DNA of 64,000 nt from assembly GCA_036873755.1 (NCBI GenBank), contig JAVTVY010025124.1:1-64000 (forward strand). The letters run 5' to 3'. Below the pieces are notes generated by a model. The model was not told the origin of the DNA. It was given only the letters and a program-made list of their open reading frames with translations, and made no database searches. Below are positions 11,132 through 20,866 of the stretch, piece by piece. The DNA is from Hanleya hanleyi. Taxonomy: Eukaryota > Mollusca > Polyplacophora > Lepidopleurida > Hanleyidae. Every line of letters begins with the position of its first letter. Within the stretch, counting starts at the first letter, position 1. Position numbers and translations under genes: made by a program.

Positions 11132-11905
11132 GGGAGGAATGTATGTCAAGTCCAGTGTCAAATTGGGATAGGACTTGGAGTTTTATATCCATCCGGTTCA
11201 GGTTCGTTTCAGCTATCAAAATCAAATGATTTCTCCACAAAACTGTATCTCGGGTGAAATGTTGAAGTGGAGTGGTAGAATGATGTGCTTGAAGTTCAGT
11301 GTCAAAGCGCTGTTAAATGGAATATATGTGAGGTAGAGAGAGTGTCAAAGCAGAGAGGAAGCTACAAGAAGTCAAGTGTCAAAGTGGTGTTAGGCAGGAA
11401 GGTACGTGAAGTCGAGAGTCAAACCGGTGTTAGGAAGGAATGTACTTGAAGTCGAGAGTAAAAGCGGTGTTAGGGTGGAATGTACGTCGAGTGACAAAAC
11501 AGTGTTAGGGAGGAAGGTACGTGAAGTCCAGTGTCAAAGCGGTGTTAGAGAGGAATGTAAGTGAGGTAGTGTCAAAGCGGTGTTAGGGAGTGTACCAACG
11601 GTGAAATATCAACGCCGAGCTGGCGAATGATGTGCTTCAAGTTCAGAGTCAAAGCGATGTTACGGAGGAATGTACCTGAAGTCGACTGTCAAAGCAGTGT
11701 TAGGGAAGAAGGTATGTGATGTCAAGTGTCAAAGCGGTGTTAGGGAGGAAAATACGGGAAGTCGAGTCAAAGTGGTGCGGGGGGGACGTAAGTGAAGTGG
11801 ATAGTCCAAGCGGTGTTACTGAGGAATGTACCTGAAGTCTACTGTTAAAGCAGTGTAGGGAGGGAGGAAGGTATGTGAACTCGAGAGTCAAAGCGGTGTT
11901 AGTAA
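11132..11905. repeat. ~40-bp minisatellite, right part
   Basis: Continuation of the array at 9237-9665. Well-preserved consecutive 40-bp units are seen around 11387-11470, with GTGTTAGG at matching places. Local shortening and a unit with a long G run occur towards the right end. Confidence 0.85.
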
Positions 11906-12950
11906 CACGAATTTCCATAAAAATTTACATTCTGCTTGCCCTGATAAGTTTTAATCAGGTTGCAAGTTTCATTTCTGTGAGGCCTAAAAAGCACAGGTCG
12001 CGAAAAACACCGCGTGTGCGAGTCGGGCATCAACACATGAACAGCTGAACATTGCGATGATCACAAGCGCCTTCCCTCCAAAAAAGCAATATTCCAAACT
12101 ACGGTACCGTACTTCCGTGTTTCATCAGTGTTAACAGTGAAATTATCCGATATGTATTTCAGTGTTGTCCGCAAAAACGCTTGAGACTATTTATTTTATG
12201 TCAATTATGAATAAACAATACTGGAGAACAGATCAGCAAACTTTCATTTGTCAAAATGGCTGCCGATTTGGACTGAAACGTCTATCCCATAATAATACTC
12301 TTAAGTCAGCCAATCAAAGCTGTCGTTGGATGAAACCTCGTTTCGATTTGGAGCACGTTCTCTGCTCAGTGAAAAGGTCGTAAGTTTACAATCTGTCAAT
12401 CGCATTGTGTTCACTTTGGTTATATTGCTAATGATATATTTTCGGCATCATGTCCAATTTTAAACAAATTGGCGACGACCAGAAAAATAAGAAACACCAT
12501 ATTAATATCCCTAAACCAGTGACAGTCTCTACCAATCTGTAGGGGAGAGTGGGGCAAGCTTCACTACGGGCTTGGGATTACGGGTACGGGTTCTCGTACG
12601 CTTTTCACGGTTTATTTTAATTTCATATTTATAAAAGTAATTTCTTGAGAGACACAAAAACTGACATGGCTAATGAGGGGATCAAGACCCTTCCCTCGGA
12701 AGAGTTTCGCGGGGTACGTAACCTTTCCCTGCACGTGCGGGAGCAGTTATTAACTTGAGTTTTCAGGTAGGTACCTCTAATCCACGAGAGAGACAAATTC
12801 TCGTGCAGCAATAGAATGTAATAGGACAGTTCGAACGCAGGGAAGCCGGGGAAGCCTATTACGTCACTAAAAAAAATAAAAATAAAAAAAAATATAAAAA
12901 AATAGGTCAACATGATCTCATCACTAGGTCACCATAACTAGATCACTATA
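11906..12950. other. unassigned
   Basis: No supported gene. An A-rich run lies at ~12870-12900. Short open frames are not conserved-looking. Confidence 0.4.
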
Positions 12951-12997
12951 TCTTCATAGATAGGTCGGCATGACCTTATATAATCAGGGTAGTAGGT

Positions 12998-14388
12998 TAC
13001 TCATAACTAGGTCGAGACGACCTTTGTAACTAGCTTAGTAGGTCGAAGTGACGTCACAGTCAATGGGTTTCACCACCAACATAGTCTTGCACTATGTTGC
13101 GCAATACAACTGATATAGTCTCTCTATATGCGTTTAAGAGAGGGACTATCCCTTCCAGTAAATACACCGACTAAGAGAATCGCCGTTTGTTCCATCGCGT
13201 TTCTCGAGATGACATCTTTAAATTATGTATTAAACATTTTTTCCTAGCTCTATTAAGGGGAGAATGCTTCGTGTAATAAGTCAGACTTAGCGCTGGTGTC
13301 TAATGAGTGATGGATCGAGTTGTGTATACCGTTATTTACAGGTATTTTCACGTACCATGTTCAGTTGTATATCCCCTTATTAACTGGTACGTCCATCTCG
13401 CTCACAATCAAATCGGTTACCTGAATGTCGACTAATTCACATGAACGGTTTCACAATCCCGAGATAGTCTTGCACTATATTGTGCAATACAGCTCATTTC
13501 ACTATCATCACATATATATAGAACGAAGAATTTCGACTAATTATTTAACATATAAGTATGTTGGTTCGAGAGAAGTTGAGAGTGAGTGTCCGTTCCAATT
13601 AACCAGCTAAGTAAATACATCGAAGTCTTATTGATTCCTATGTTGATACTGTTGAATGCGGCATGAAATGCGTAAATTCCTTAGTCATGCCCCTAGAGCG
13701 TCCAAATTTTGTTTTGGACTAAAAAATATAGATTTTTTGGGGGCTTTGCCGATTTTTGTCGAATTTTCTATAAATTACCGATGGCGATATATCGAGAACT
13801 AAGACAGATAGAGACTTGTGGCTTGCGGCGTCGTATTCCTCTCGTATAGATGTACAATAACGATCCTATACAATTTTATCGTGTGACGGTAACTTTCGCA
13901 GCAATGAGACGGTAATTGGTGTCACGTGATTCGACATTTTCGCGGGAAATAAGCGACATACGCGCGCGCTCTTTGTGGCGTTGTATTCCTCGTGTCGAGG
14001 TCTACGGTAAAGCTCCTATACGAATTTATCGTATCTCCGTAACTTTGCGTGGTGAGGGGCGTGGTGGTGGTGGTGGTGGTAGTAGTAGCGGTGTGTGGTG
14101 GTGGTGGTTGTGTCTGTGGAGATTATATACCCGTTATCCGGGGTTTTTCTACATTCACACACACTTGGAGCGATTGTATGCTCTTTCTTGCACCCAGAGA
14201 ATGTAAAATGTGTATGTTTTATGGGAAAATAGGATGATTTGTCGACCATACTGTTCCAGCACAAGCAGCGAATTCACAAAGTTGGAGCCATAGTATACTC
14301 TTTCTTGCACCCAGAGAATGTAAAATGTGTATGTGGTCATAAGTAGGTCGAGATGACCTTTGTAACTAGGTTAGTAGGTCAAGTTGAC
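12998..14388. repeat. ~45-bp direct repeats flanking 1.3 kb of small duplications
   Basis: The block TAGGTCGAGAYGACCTTTGT and the following GTAACTAG.TTAGTAGGTC occur at ~13007 and ~14345. Between them lie two further duplications: 13826-13905 resembles 13976-14050, and ~14145-14215 resembles ~14270-14335 (both with CTCTTTCTTGCACCCAGAGA). The pair could mark the ends of an inserted element or a local rearrangement. A (GGT)n tract at ~14062-14110 produces meaningless Gly/Val-rich frames. Confidence 0.55.
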
Positions 14389-14564
14389 GTCATATCCGTG
14401 TCAAAGGTCACTTCCGGTCACGGTACGGCCCAACAAGAGTTATCTCCCCCACATATCGGTCTGTTAGGCCTTATCTTAACGCCTTATCCTAACGCTCTAG
14501 CATACCAGTTTTTCTTTCTGAGCAAACCCCTGTTCGGATGTTTGGGGAGATTAGTGCCATCTTC

Positions 14565-14751
14565 TTCTTCTCCTCCTCCTCTTCCTCCTCTTCCTCTTCC
14601 TCCTCCTTCTCTTCCTCCTCCTCCTCCTCCTCATTCCTCCTCCTCCTCAATCATTCCTCCTCCTCCTCCTCCTCCTCACTCTTCCTTCTCCTCATTCCTC
14701 ACTCTTCGTCCTCCTCATTCCTCCTCCTCCTCATTGCTCACTCTTCCTCCT

Positions 14752-14782
<31 letters not shown>

Positions 14783-14834
14783 TTCACTCATCCTCCTCCT
14801 CCTCATTCCTACTCCTCCTCCTCCTCCTCCTCCT
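14565..14834. repeat. (TCC/TCT)n polypyrimidine tract
   Basis: About 270 bp of almost pure pyrimidine on the + strand, made of imperfect TCC and TTC triplets. Proline- and serine-rich open frames here come from the repeat and are not genes. Confidence 0.95.
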
Positions 14835-15089
14835 CACACACGCTAAGGTAACTCCACCAGGCAGCCGTATGGAACGAAATTCGCAATTTTACGCTGAATT
14901 GTTGTAAATATCATCGTTCATGCATTTAAAAAATGATTTAAAGGATTTGTATCAATATTTTTTTTCTCTGGAATATTTGTCAGAAGAGTTAGTACTTAAT
15001 TAAGAATTTTTTTACAGCCACGCGTATTTGAGCCTTTTTCATTAAATACCTCAATTTTCTCCAGTTAACCCGTTAATGAGCTTAGGCGT

Positions 15090-15160
15090 CACGTGACCGC
15101 GTGACGTCAGATAAGCGATCGTCTTCTGTAGTCGTCTGTCTGAGCTATATATTAAGCTGT
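15090..15160 (+). promoter_or_regulatory. possible promoter upstream of the 84-residue ORF
   Basis: Within 110 bases before the ATG at 15202 there are CACGTG, TGACGTCA and a TATATATTAA stretch (~15146-15155). These resemble an E-box, a CRE and a TATA box, but all are short words and no start site is known. Confidence 0.25.
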
Positions 15161-15201
15161 GGATTTGCGATTACTCCATCGCGTATATCGCTGTATAATT
15201 A

Positions 15202-15456
15202 ATGGAAAAACGATTCGAAACCATTGAGGAATATGCCAGTGATGATGATCTATATACAGAGGACATAAATGGACATCTTGACGTTCTGCCGTATCAACTT
15301 GGAACATGGTCGATTTGTAAACACATACTGGTATGTTATTTATTATCTATGCCGGACGTTATATATAGGCCCCCTATGCATAGAATGAATAAATATTTAG
15401 ACAATGATCGAAATAATTTGTTAGTCCAGGCCTACCTGGTGAAATTTCAACACTGA
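15202..15456 (+). CDS. 84-residue ORF of unknown function inside an inverted-repeat element
   Basis: ATG-initiated frame whose N-terminal third is acidic (ASDDDLYTED) and is followed by LDVLPYQ and a hydrophobic segment near residues 38-53. I do not recognise the family with confidence. An acidic start followed by a PYxxxP-like block is seen at the start of some invertebrate P2X7-intracellular-domain proteins, but the match here is too short to claim. It lies between the arms of the 14.93-16.44 kb element and could be a first exon, an element-encoded peptide or a chance frame. Confidence 0.25.
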   Translation: MEKRFETIEEYASDDDLYTEDINGHLDVLPYQLGTWSICKHILVCYLLSMPDVIYRPPMHRMNKYLDNDRNNLLVQAYLVKFQH

Positions 15457-15679
15457 GACGTACGCCAATTTTGGAGTTTTCTCTTTCGTTCAGGTCAGTT
15501 TGAAAGCACGACGTTAGATATCATCTACCAAAAATATTTAGTTCATTTTTTTTTACTTCTGGCAAATCTGTGTTCAATAAATTATTTCCAGTAGGAATAT
15601 GCCGTCCAGCTAGCGTAATTGATAGGAAAGAACAAATTGCGACTTTCTAACTGTCCTGCTCTCGTCTTTTCGCAGATAC

Positions 15680-16010
15680 ATGGAGGGGGAGGGGGCAATT
15701 TCTCGCACAACGGATGTTGGTGACATTATCAGATAGCCCACCTGCACGCAAACAGTCTAGTAAATTCATGTCACGAGAGTGATATTTAGTTCACGTAAAA
15801 GGTCACATTTTATATTGTATTGCAACCACTCGCCCGACTTGAGGGGCGGGGGGGGGGAATTTCTCGCACAACGGGTGTTGGTGACATTATCAGATAGCTC
15901 ACCTGCACGCAAACAGTCTAGTAAATTCATATCACGAGAGTGATATTTAGCTCACGTAAACGGTCATATTTTATATTGTATTATATTGCAACCACTCGCC
16001 TGACTTTCAA
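15680..16010. repeat. ~173-bp tandem duplication
   Basis: Two units both contain CAATTTCTCGCACAACGG or its close variant, GGTGACATTATCAGATAGC, CACGCAAACAGTCTAGTAAA and GCAACCACTCGCC, each unit starting after a G-run. Confidence 0.85.
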
Positions 16011-16442
16011 ATACCCTCTCCTAAATGTTTTGACGTGAGCTATTTTTAGCGGCACAATACGGCATCTTGGAGTCAATTTACACTGCTATTTATAAGGCGG
16101 TAGTATTCTCGAGTCGAATTGTGAAGAAGCCCACAAAATCACAGTTCAGATAAAGCCGATAATTGGATTTGTCACAGCTGATTAACTCTCTCCCAGTATG
16201 TAATCCATACTAAATTGCTACCTGTCATTAACGAGCAATCGCGTCTGTGACGTCACACATTGGCGGCCTCGCTTTCATTCCACAAATATGCATATCTGAC
16301 GGGGCTAAATAGAGCTGCCAAAAAGGCTTAAATCCGCCCACAGGGGACTAGAAAGAAATTTTTTTTAAATTTCTTAGTTAAGTACTAACTCTTCTGACAC
16401 ATATTCCAGAGAAAAAAAAATATTGATAAAAATCCTTTAAGT

Positions 16443-17199
16443 AGTTTTAGAAGGAATAATATACATTAATTGAACGATTTATCAATCTGACCTGTTCACA
16501 ATGAAAGACTGAACAGCGACTGTCGTTATTTCGACGGAAAACGAGATTATTTTACCTGCGGAAAATCTTCGGCAGTCATCGGAAGTATAGCTCGTCGGCC
16601 GTCAATAGCTGATAGCGTATCCATTAATTATCCGATTTTAATTTTAATAATATGCTTAGAATCCTGAATAAATACTCGTTTCAGAAATATATAGATTGAT
16701 ATATTTGTATGCTATTTCATGACGAAAAATTCCACCGTAAGATGACACTGATTTACTGAAAATGTGGCAAAGAAATAATAAACGTCTGGGAATTCAGGAT
16801 TTGTTCCTGTTGGGACGTTAAGAACAATGTTCTGGACGTCAGGATGCATGTTGCAATTTTATTGGGATGGGATCCCGCTCCATTCCCCCACCCTTGTAAC
16901 AGCCTCCTCTGTAGGAACTTCTGAAAACTAGTTTCCTTTCATGAAATGAAAATTAAACGAGCTTTTGAATATAATTACAAGTTAAAATTATGACCAAAAG
17001 TAATTCTTAAGGCCCTTAGGGGCGTGGGTCTTAAGGCATATTGCCAACTAATGTATTATATTTTTGTCCGATCACAGAAAAAAATTGTCTTAACATGGCC
17101 ACCTGTTGGCTATTGAAATTTCGAATGGGATCTAAACAACGATGAATGCACAACTAGGATGCAAGGGATTATACCATCTGTACAGAATGTGAGGAATTA
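16443..17199. other. unassigned
   Basis: No supported gene or repeat between the inverted-repeat element and the Penelope-like 3' end. Confidence 0.4.
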
Positions 17200-17225
17200 C
17201 AAGCGTCTAGTCCGTTATCCATAAT

Positions 17226-17519
17226 TCAGCCGTCGTCCATTAGAGAATATCCGCGTCCATAATCCAAAGACCTAGTCCATATTCCATATAACAGTATTAG
17301 CACCAAATTCAAAAAGGCAATCATAGTATACATAAACATAGGCTTGTTTCCTGCAAGAGAGAAGCGGTCAACAGTTTTCAATGATGCCGGCAAGACATCA
17401 TGATATTCCAAAAATATCAAATCCGTATCGCTGATCAGTATTCTTAATCCATAATTCGTTGTAAAGTCGTCATCTAAAGAATGATGTATCTCAGCCACGC
17501 TTTGATTGTTACTGTTCAT
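17226..17519 (-). CDS. membrane-segment extension of the Penelope-like ORF, after an in-frame TGA
   Basis: Ninety-seven codons in the same phase as the reverse transcriptase and 11 sense codons past its TGA (17553-17555). An acidic, polar N-terminal half leads to a hydrophobic stretch at residues 61-81 (MFMYTMIAFLNLVLILLYGI), then a polar tail ending in TGA at 17226-17228. The block ISDTDLIFLE...SLKTVDRF recurs with few changes in fragments at 56.8-57.06 and 63.06-63.3 kb. In the copy at 63.8-63.98 kb the TGA is GGA and the frame is continuous. The extension may therefore be the true C terminus, reached by read-through or selenocysteine insertion, or TGA may be a shared inactivating mutation. 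I recognise no homologous domain. Confidence 0.5.
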   Translation of the reverse strand: MNSNNQSVAEIHHSLDDDFTTNYGLRILISDTDLIFLEYHDVLPASLKTVDRFSLAGNKPMFMYTMIAFLNLVLILLYGIWTRSLDYGRGYSLMDDG

Positions 17520-17552
17520 ATGAGTACCATGAGGATCTTGAAGTACATGGGT

Positions 17553-18608
17553 TCATACGGCCCCTAGCCCCGGGTTAAGCGGAATTAGACACAAGTTACG
17601 AAACGTAGCGCCATAGATCTTGCACGCTACGTTCGTATTTTTTTTTATCAGCATGCGATATGTATCGCCAAATTTGAGAAACTTTGAGTGGAGGCGTTTG
17701 GTGGAATAGTCCTGTTTTATAAGTTTCTGTAACAATGTTTTGTGACGTTGATTAAAATCGTCACATTTAACACAGGATCTAGCAAATGCTACTAAGCGAG
17801 ATATGTATACTCCATATGCAGGTCCCACTGGAATATTACTGTCCAGAAAGGGATAGTTTACGATGTCGAAATTGTAATCATCTCTTTTGTCATAAAGTCG
17901 ACGAGAGAGAATGCCCGCTTCATTTTTATAGAGATAGAGATCTAAATAAGATATGCCTGTAGGGCTATCTGTGGTTTCCTTCAAATCCAGTGAAGGTGGA
18001 TATATATCCTTCACTGCGTCATTTATATAGCGATTATCCACAGTGAGAAGATCGTCTATATAGCGTTTGGTGAATGAGAAGGAACGGGCTTTGAATGGAT
18101 CGGTTTTTGAAAGCGCCTGCATATAGTCATATTTATAAGAGAACAGATATAGGTCAGCCAACAGGGGTGCACAATTAGTACCCATTGGAATACCTATATG
18201 CTGCTGATATATTGTGTTGCCAAATTTCACATAAATATTTTTAATGAGAAATTCAAGTAACTCTATAAACAAAGAAACATCCCATGGATGATATCTCTTG
18301 TATGTAGTAGAGCTAAATAATGCTTTATGGCTTCCGACATTAATATATCTACGATCAGTTTTCTTGAACACAGATACTATTAATGAACTTATACGGTCAA
18401 TAAGGTCATGATGAGGGATTGTAGTATAGAGAGTCGAGAAATCCCATGTGGATACATGTCTGTACAGTATGTGACCTTTAGCATCAAGTTCTTCCGTAAG
18501 ACATTTTGAGTTTTTCAATATCCACATACATTCAACGCCAGAGTTCTTAGAAATAGTGGCGCAATACCTTTCCCAAAATGCTTTTACCTCCTGAAGGGCC
18601 CTCGTCAA
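17553..18608 (-). CDS. reverse transcriptase, Penelope-like
   Basis: An uninterrupted 352-codon frame. Catalytic motifs are in order: DFSTLYTTIP at residues 56-65 (motif A; the LYTxIP form is typical of Penelope-like elements), GIPMGTNCAPLLADLY at 139-154 (motif B region) and YIDDLL at 183-188 (motif C), followed by a thumb-like region with SCVKCDDFNQRHK. The enzyme would copy element RNA at chromosomal nicks. The first codon in the frame is TTG; coding probably continues a few codons upstream (TTEWV) before being cut by the neighbouring array. The frame ends PLNPGLGAV-TGA and resumes in phase downstream. The frame is intact, so this copy is fairly young, but it lacks its 5' end. A permuted (Naiad-type) Penelope clade is an alternative placement that I cannot test here. 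Confidence 0.8.
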   Translation of the reverse strand: MTRALQEVKAFWERYCATISKNSGVECMWILKNSKCLTEELDAKGHILYRHVSTWDFSTLYTTIPHHDLIDRISSLIVSVFKKTDRRYINVGSHKALFSSTTYKRYHPWDVSLFIELLEFLIKNIYVKFGNTIYQQHIGIPMGTNCAPLLADLYLFSYKYDYMQALSKTDPFKARSFSFTKRYIDDLLTVDNRYINDAVKDIYPPSLDLKETTDSPTGISYLDLYLYKNEAGILSRRLYDKRDDYNFDIVNYPFLDSNIPVGPAYGVYISRLVAFARSCVKCDDFNQRHKTLLQKLIKQDYSTKRLHSKFLKFGDTYRMLIKKNTNVACKIYGATFRNLCLIPLNPGLGAV

Positions 18609-18635
18609 GACCCATTCCGTAGTTATGGAGATTTA

Positions 18636-19717
18636 AAGATACCCGGTAACAAGGGTTCAAGAGGAAATTGTTATCAGAAAATTGAAGATGGCCGCCTGGA
18701 GGACATGTTGACTTTTCAAATCTGACCAAAAAGAACGTATATTGCACAACTATGCTACAAGGGGGGCCTGTACCAAATGCGAGAATGAAGATTCCTGAGG
18801 ATGGCCTGAGAATTCACGATCACAAAGTTTCATGGGGAAATCCAAGATGGCGGCCTGGCGGCCATATTGGATTTTCAAATCGGACCAAAGAAGTTATCTT
18901 GCATAATTAGACCCCATGTGGGATCTGTATACCAGATTTGAGAAAGATCCATGCAGTAGTTACTGATAATTCACGATAACAATGTTTCATGGGAAAATTC
19001 AAGATGGGCGCCTGGTGGCCATATTGGATTTTCGAATCGGACCAAAAAAGGTAACTTGCACAACTAGACCTCAAGGGAAACCTGTGTACCAAATTTGACA
19101 AAGATCCATGCAGTAGTTCCTGAGAATTCACGATTACAAAATTTTATGGGGAAATTCAAAATGGCCACCTGGCGGCCATATTGGATTTTCGAATCGGACG
19201 AAAAAGGTATCTTGCACAACTGGACCCCATGGGGAGCCTGTGTACTAAATTTGATAAAGATCCATGCAGTACTTCCCGAAAATTCACGATAAAGTTTCAT
19301 GGGGAAATCCAAGATGGCAGCCTGGTGACCATATTGGATTTTCGAATCGGACCAGAAACGGTATCTTGCACAACTAGACCCCAAGGGGAAGCTGTGTACC
19401 GAATTTGAGAAGGATCCATGCACTACTTCCTGAGAATTCACGATAACAAAGTTTCATGGGGAAATCCAAGATGGCTGCCTGGTGGCCATACTGGATTTTC
19501 GAATCGGACCAGAAAAGCTATCTTGGACAACTAGACCCCAAGGGATCCTGTGTACCAAATTTGAGAAAAAGCCACGCAATAGTTCCTGAGAAATCGCGAT
19601 AACAAGAATTGACGGACGACGGACGACGCTCCGACGGACGGACGGACGGACGGGCGGACGACGACCACGGACGAAAAGTGATTTGAACAGCCCCACCATC
19701 TGGTGATGGTGGGCTAA
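18636..19717. mobile_element. Helitron-like non-autonomous element: ~157-bp tandem array with terminal hairpin
   Basis: Six units of about 157 bp (AAGATGG-type anchors at ~18684, 18844, 19001, 19158, 19311 and 19468) share ATTCACGATAACAAAGTTTC, GGCCATATTGGATTTTCGA and CTTGCACAACTAGACCCC. After the array come a GACGGACG-rich run (~19612-19670) and a 9-bp-stem hairpin (CCCACCATC / GATGGTGGG, loop TGGT, 19692-19713) directly followed by CTAAAAA. Hairpin plus CTRR is the signature of a Helitron 3' end. Tandem-repeat cores of this size are known in bivalve Helitron-related elements. The 5' end is not defined. Confidence 0.6.
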
Positions 19718-19720
19718 AAA

Positions 19721-20384
19721 TGCACATCAGACTTTACAAAGTAAAAATTTAGTGCAGTTATACAACCATCTCATATTAAACCATATGCATATAGAATTGT
19801 TTCTCACGAATAACTGTGTTCGCAGATGTTTTACTATACATGACCTAAAAGGTCATGAAATGAAATATCGAAAATAGCTTTGTCAAAACAAAAAGAACTA
19901 AAAATCAGAACATATATATATATTTCTATAGTAGGCATGCACACGAACTTTACGTAATTGTATGGTGGATAAAACATCCTATATTTCACAGTATGTTGAA
20001 GGTATATGCCGCCAGGTAGTTAAGTTCAACATAAGCTAACCTACGCTTTGTAAGACTGGATGGAGCCTGGTGAATTTATCTCCGAACGGATCAGGTGAGT
20101 GTGCTCGACCGAGCGATACCGCCATGGGCTATTTGTAATCATGCCTTCAGTGTTCTTTTCACAGCATTGACAATTAATTACGATGGATATATCTATACAG
20201 TTCATCAGGACATAGGCAAATAAATGTGATGAGAAGAGTTAATTTGGGAATATTCGAGTGCAACTGGTTCTACACTTCTCTAGGAATATGTGGCGTCGGT
20301 GAATCTCTACAAGTCAATTTTTAAGCATTTTATCCCAGGTTGATCTGATTGTTCATTTTCGTTAAGTATTAACGAGAAAGTGAG
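19721..20384. other. 5' flank of the SLC1 gene
   Basis: No upstream exon could be identified. The sequence before the ATG at 20385 has no clear TATA box; an untranslated first exon further upstream is possible. Confidence 0.35.
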
Positions 20385-20866
20385 ATGCAGACAACCGGAC
20401 CACGCAGATCAAACGGAGAGGGCGTATCAGGACGAAAAATACAAAAATGCGTTGTAGATTTTCTCAAATCAAACTTGCTCGTTGTTTTGATGCTACTCGG
20501 TGTATTCCTTGGTGTTGCGATCGGTGCTGGTTTGAACAAAATGGACCCCAAACTCAACAACAAGCAGATCCTGTATTTACGTTTTCCGGGCGATTTGTTT
20601 ATACAAGGGATGAAAATGTTGATAATTCCGATCATCGTGTCCAGTTTGGTGACGTCTACAGCAGAAATGGATATCCGGTCTTCGGGCAAGATCGGTCTAC
20701 GAGCCTTGGTCTACTATCTGACCACCATGGCACTGGCGGCTACTCTGGGAATAACTTTAGCGGTGACTGTAAGACCAGGGGACCGAATTGGTTTGAAAAC
20801 TAAAATTGGGCCCCAAGGTTACGGCGAGTCTTCTAGCCCCATAATCGCCTTCATGGATCTTCTAAG
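20385..20866 (+). CDS. SLC1 exon 1 (residues 1-160)
   Basis: Starts at the ATG before MQTTGPRR and holds a basic cytosolic N terminus, TM1, TM2 and TM3. Donor AG|GTGAGA at 20867 splits an arginine codon. No upstream in-frame ATG with better context was seen. Confidence 0.93.

Larger units (their letters stand above)
14933..16442. mobile_element. inverted-repeat element, ~1.5 kb
   Basis: The left arm 14933-15013 is the reverse complement of 16358-16442 with few mismatches (for example CAGAAGAGTTAGTACTTAA against TTAAGTACTAACTCTTCTG). Weaker similarity extends ~30 bp further inwards on both sides. Between the arms lie a small ORF (15202-15456) and a tandem duplication (15680-16010). Exact ends and target duplication could not be fixed, so the superfamily is unknown. 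Confidence 0.65.
17200..18630 (-). mobile_element. Penelope-like retroelement, 5'-truncated copy
   Basis: The element reads from ~18630 down to ~17200. It contains a reverse-transcriptase ORF, an in-frame extension after one TGA, and a 3' end (ACTAGACGCTTGTAA) shared with fragments at 8.6, 57.0, 63.3 and 63.6 kb. At the 5' side the coding frame meets a stop within a few codons above 18608 and the sequence runs into the 157-bp tandem array, so the N-terminal part is missing. No GIY-YIG endonuclease is visible in the retained part. Confidence 0.75.

Noticed and set aside
14353..14907. Long proline/serine-rich protein-coding ORFs
   Set aside because: They are translations of the (TCC/TCT)n tract in different frames.
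18907..19441. Repetitive 75-125-residue ORFs on both strands
   Set aside because: They follow the 157-bp tandem repeat exactly, exist on both strands and show no domain.
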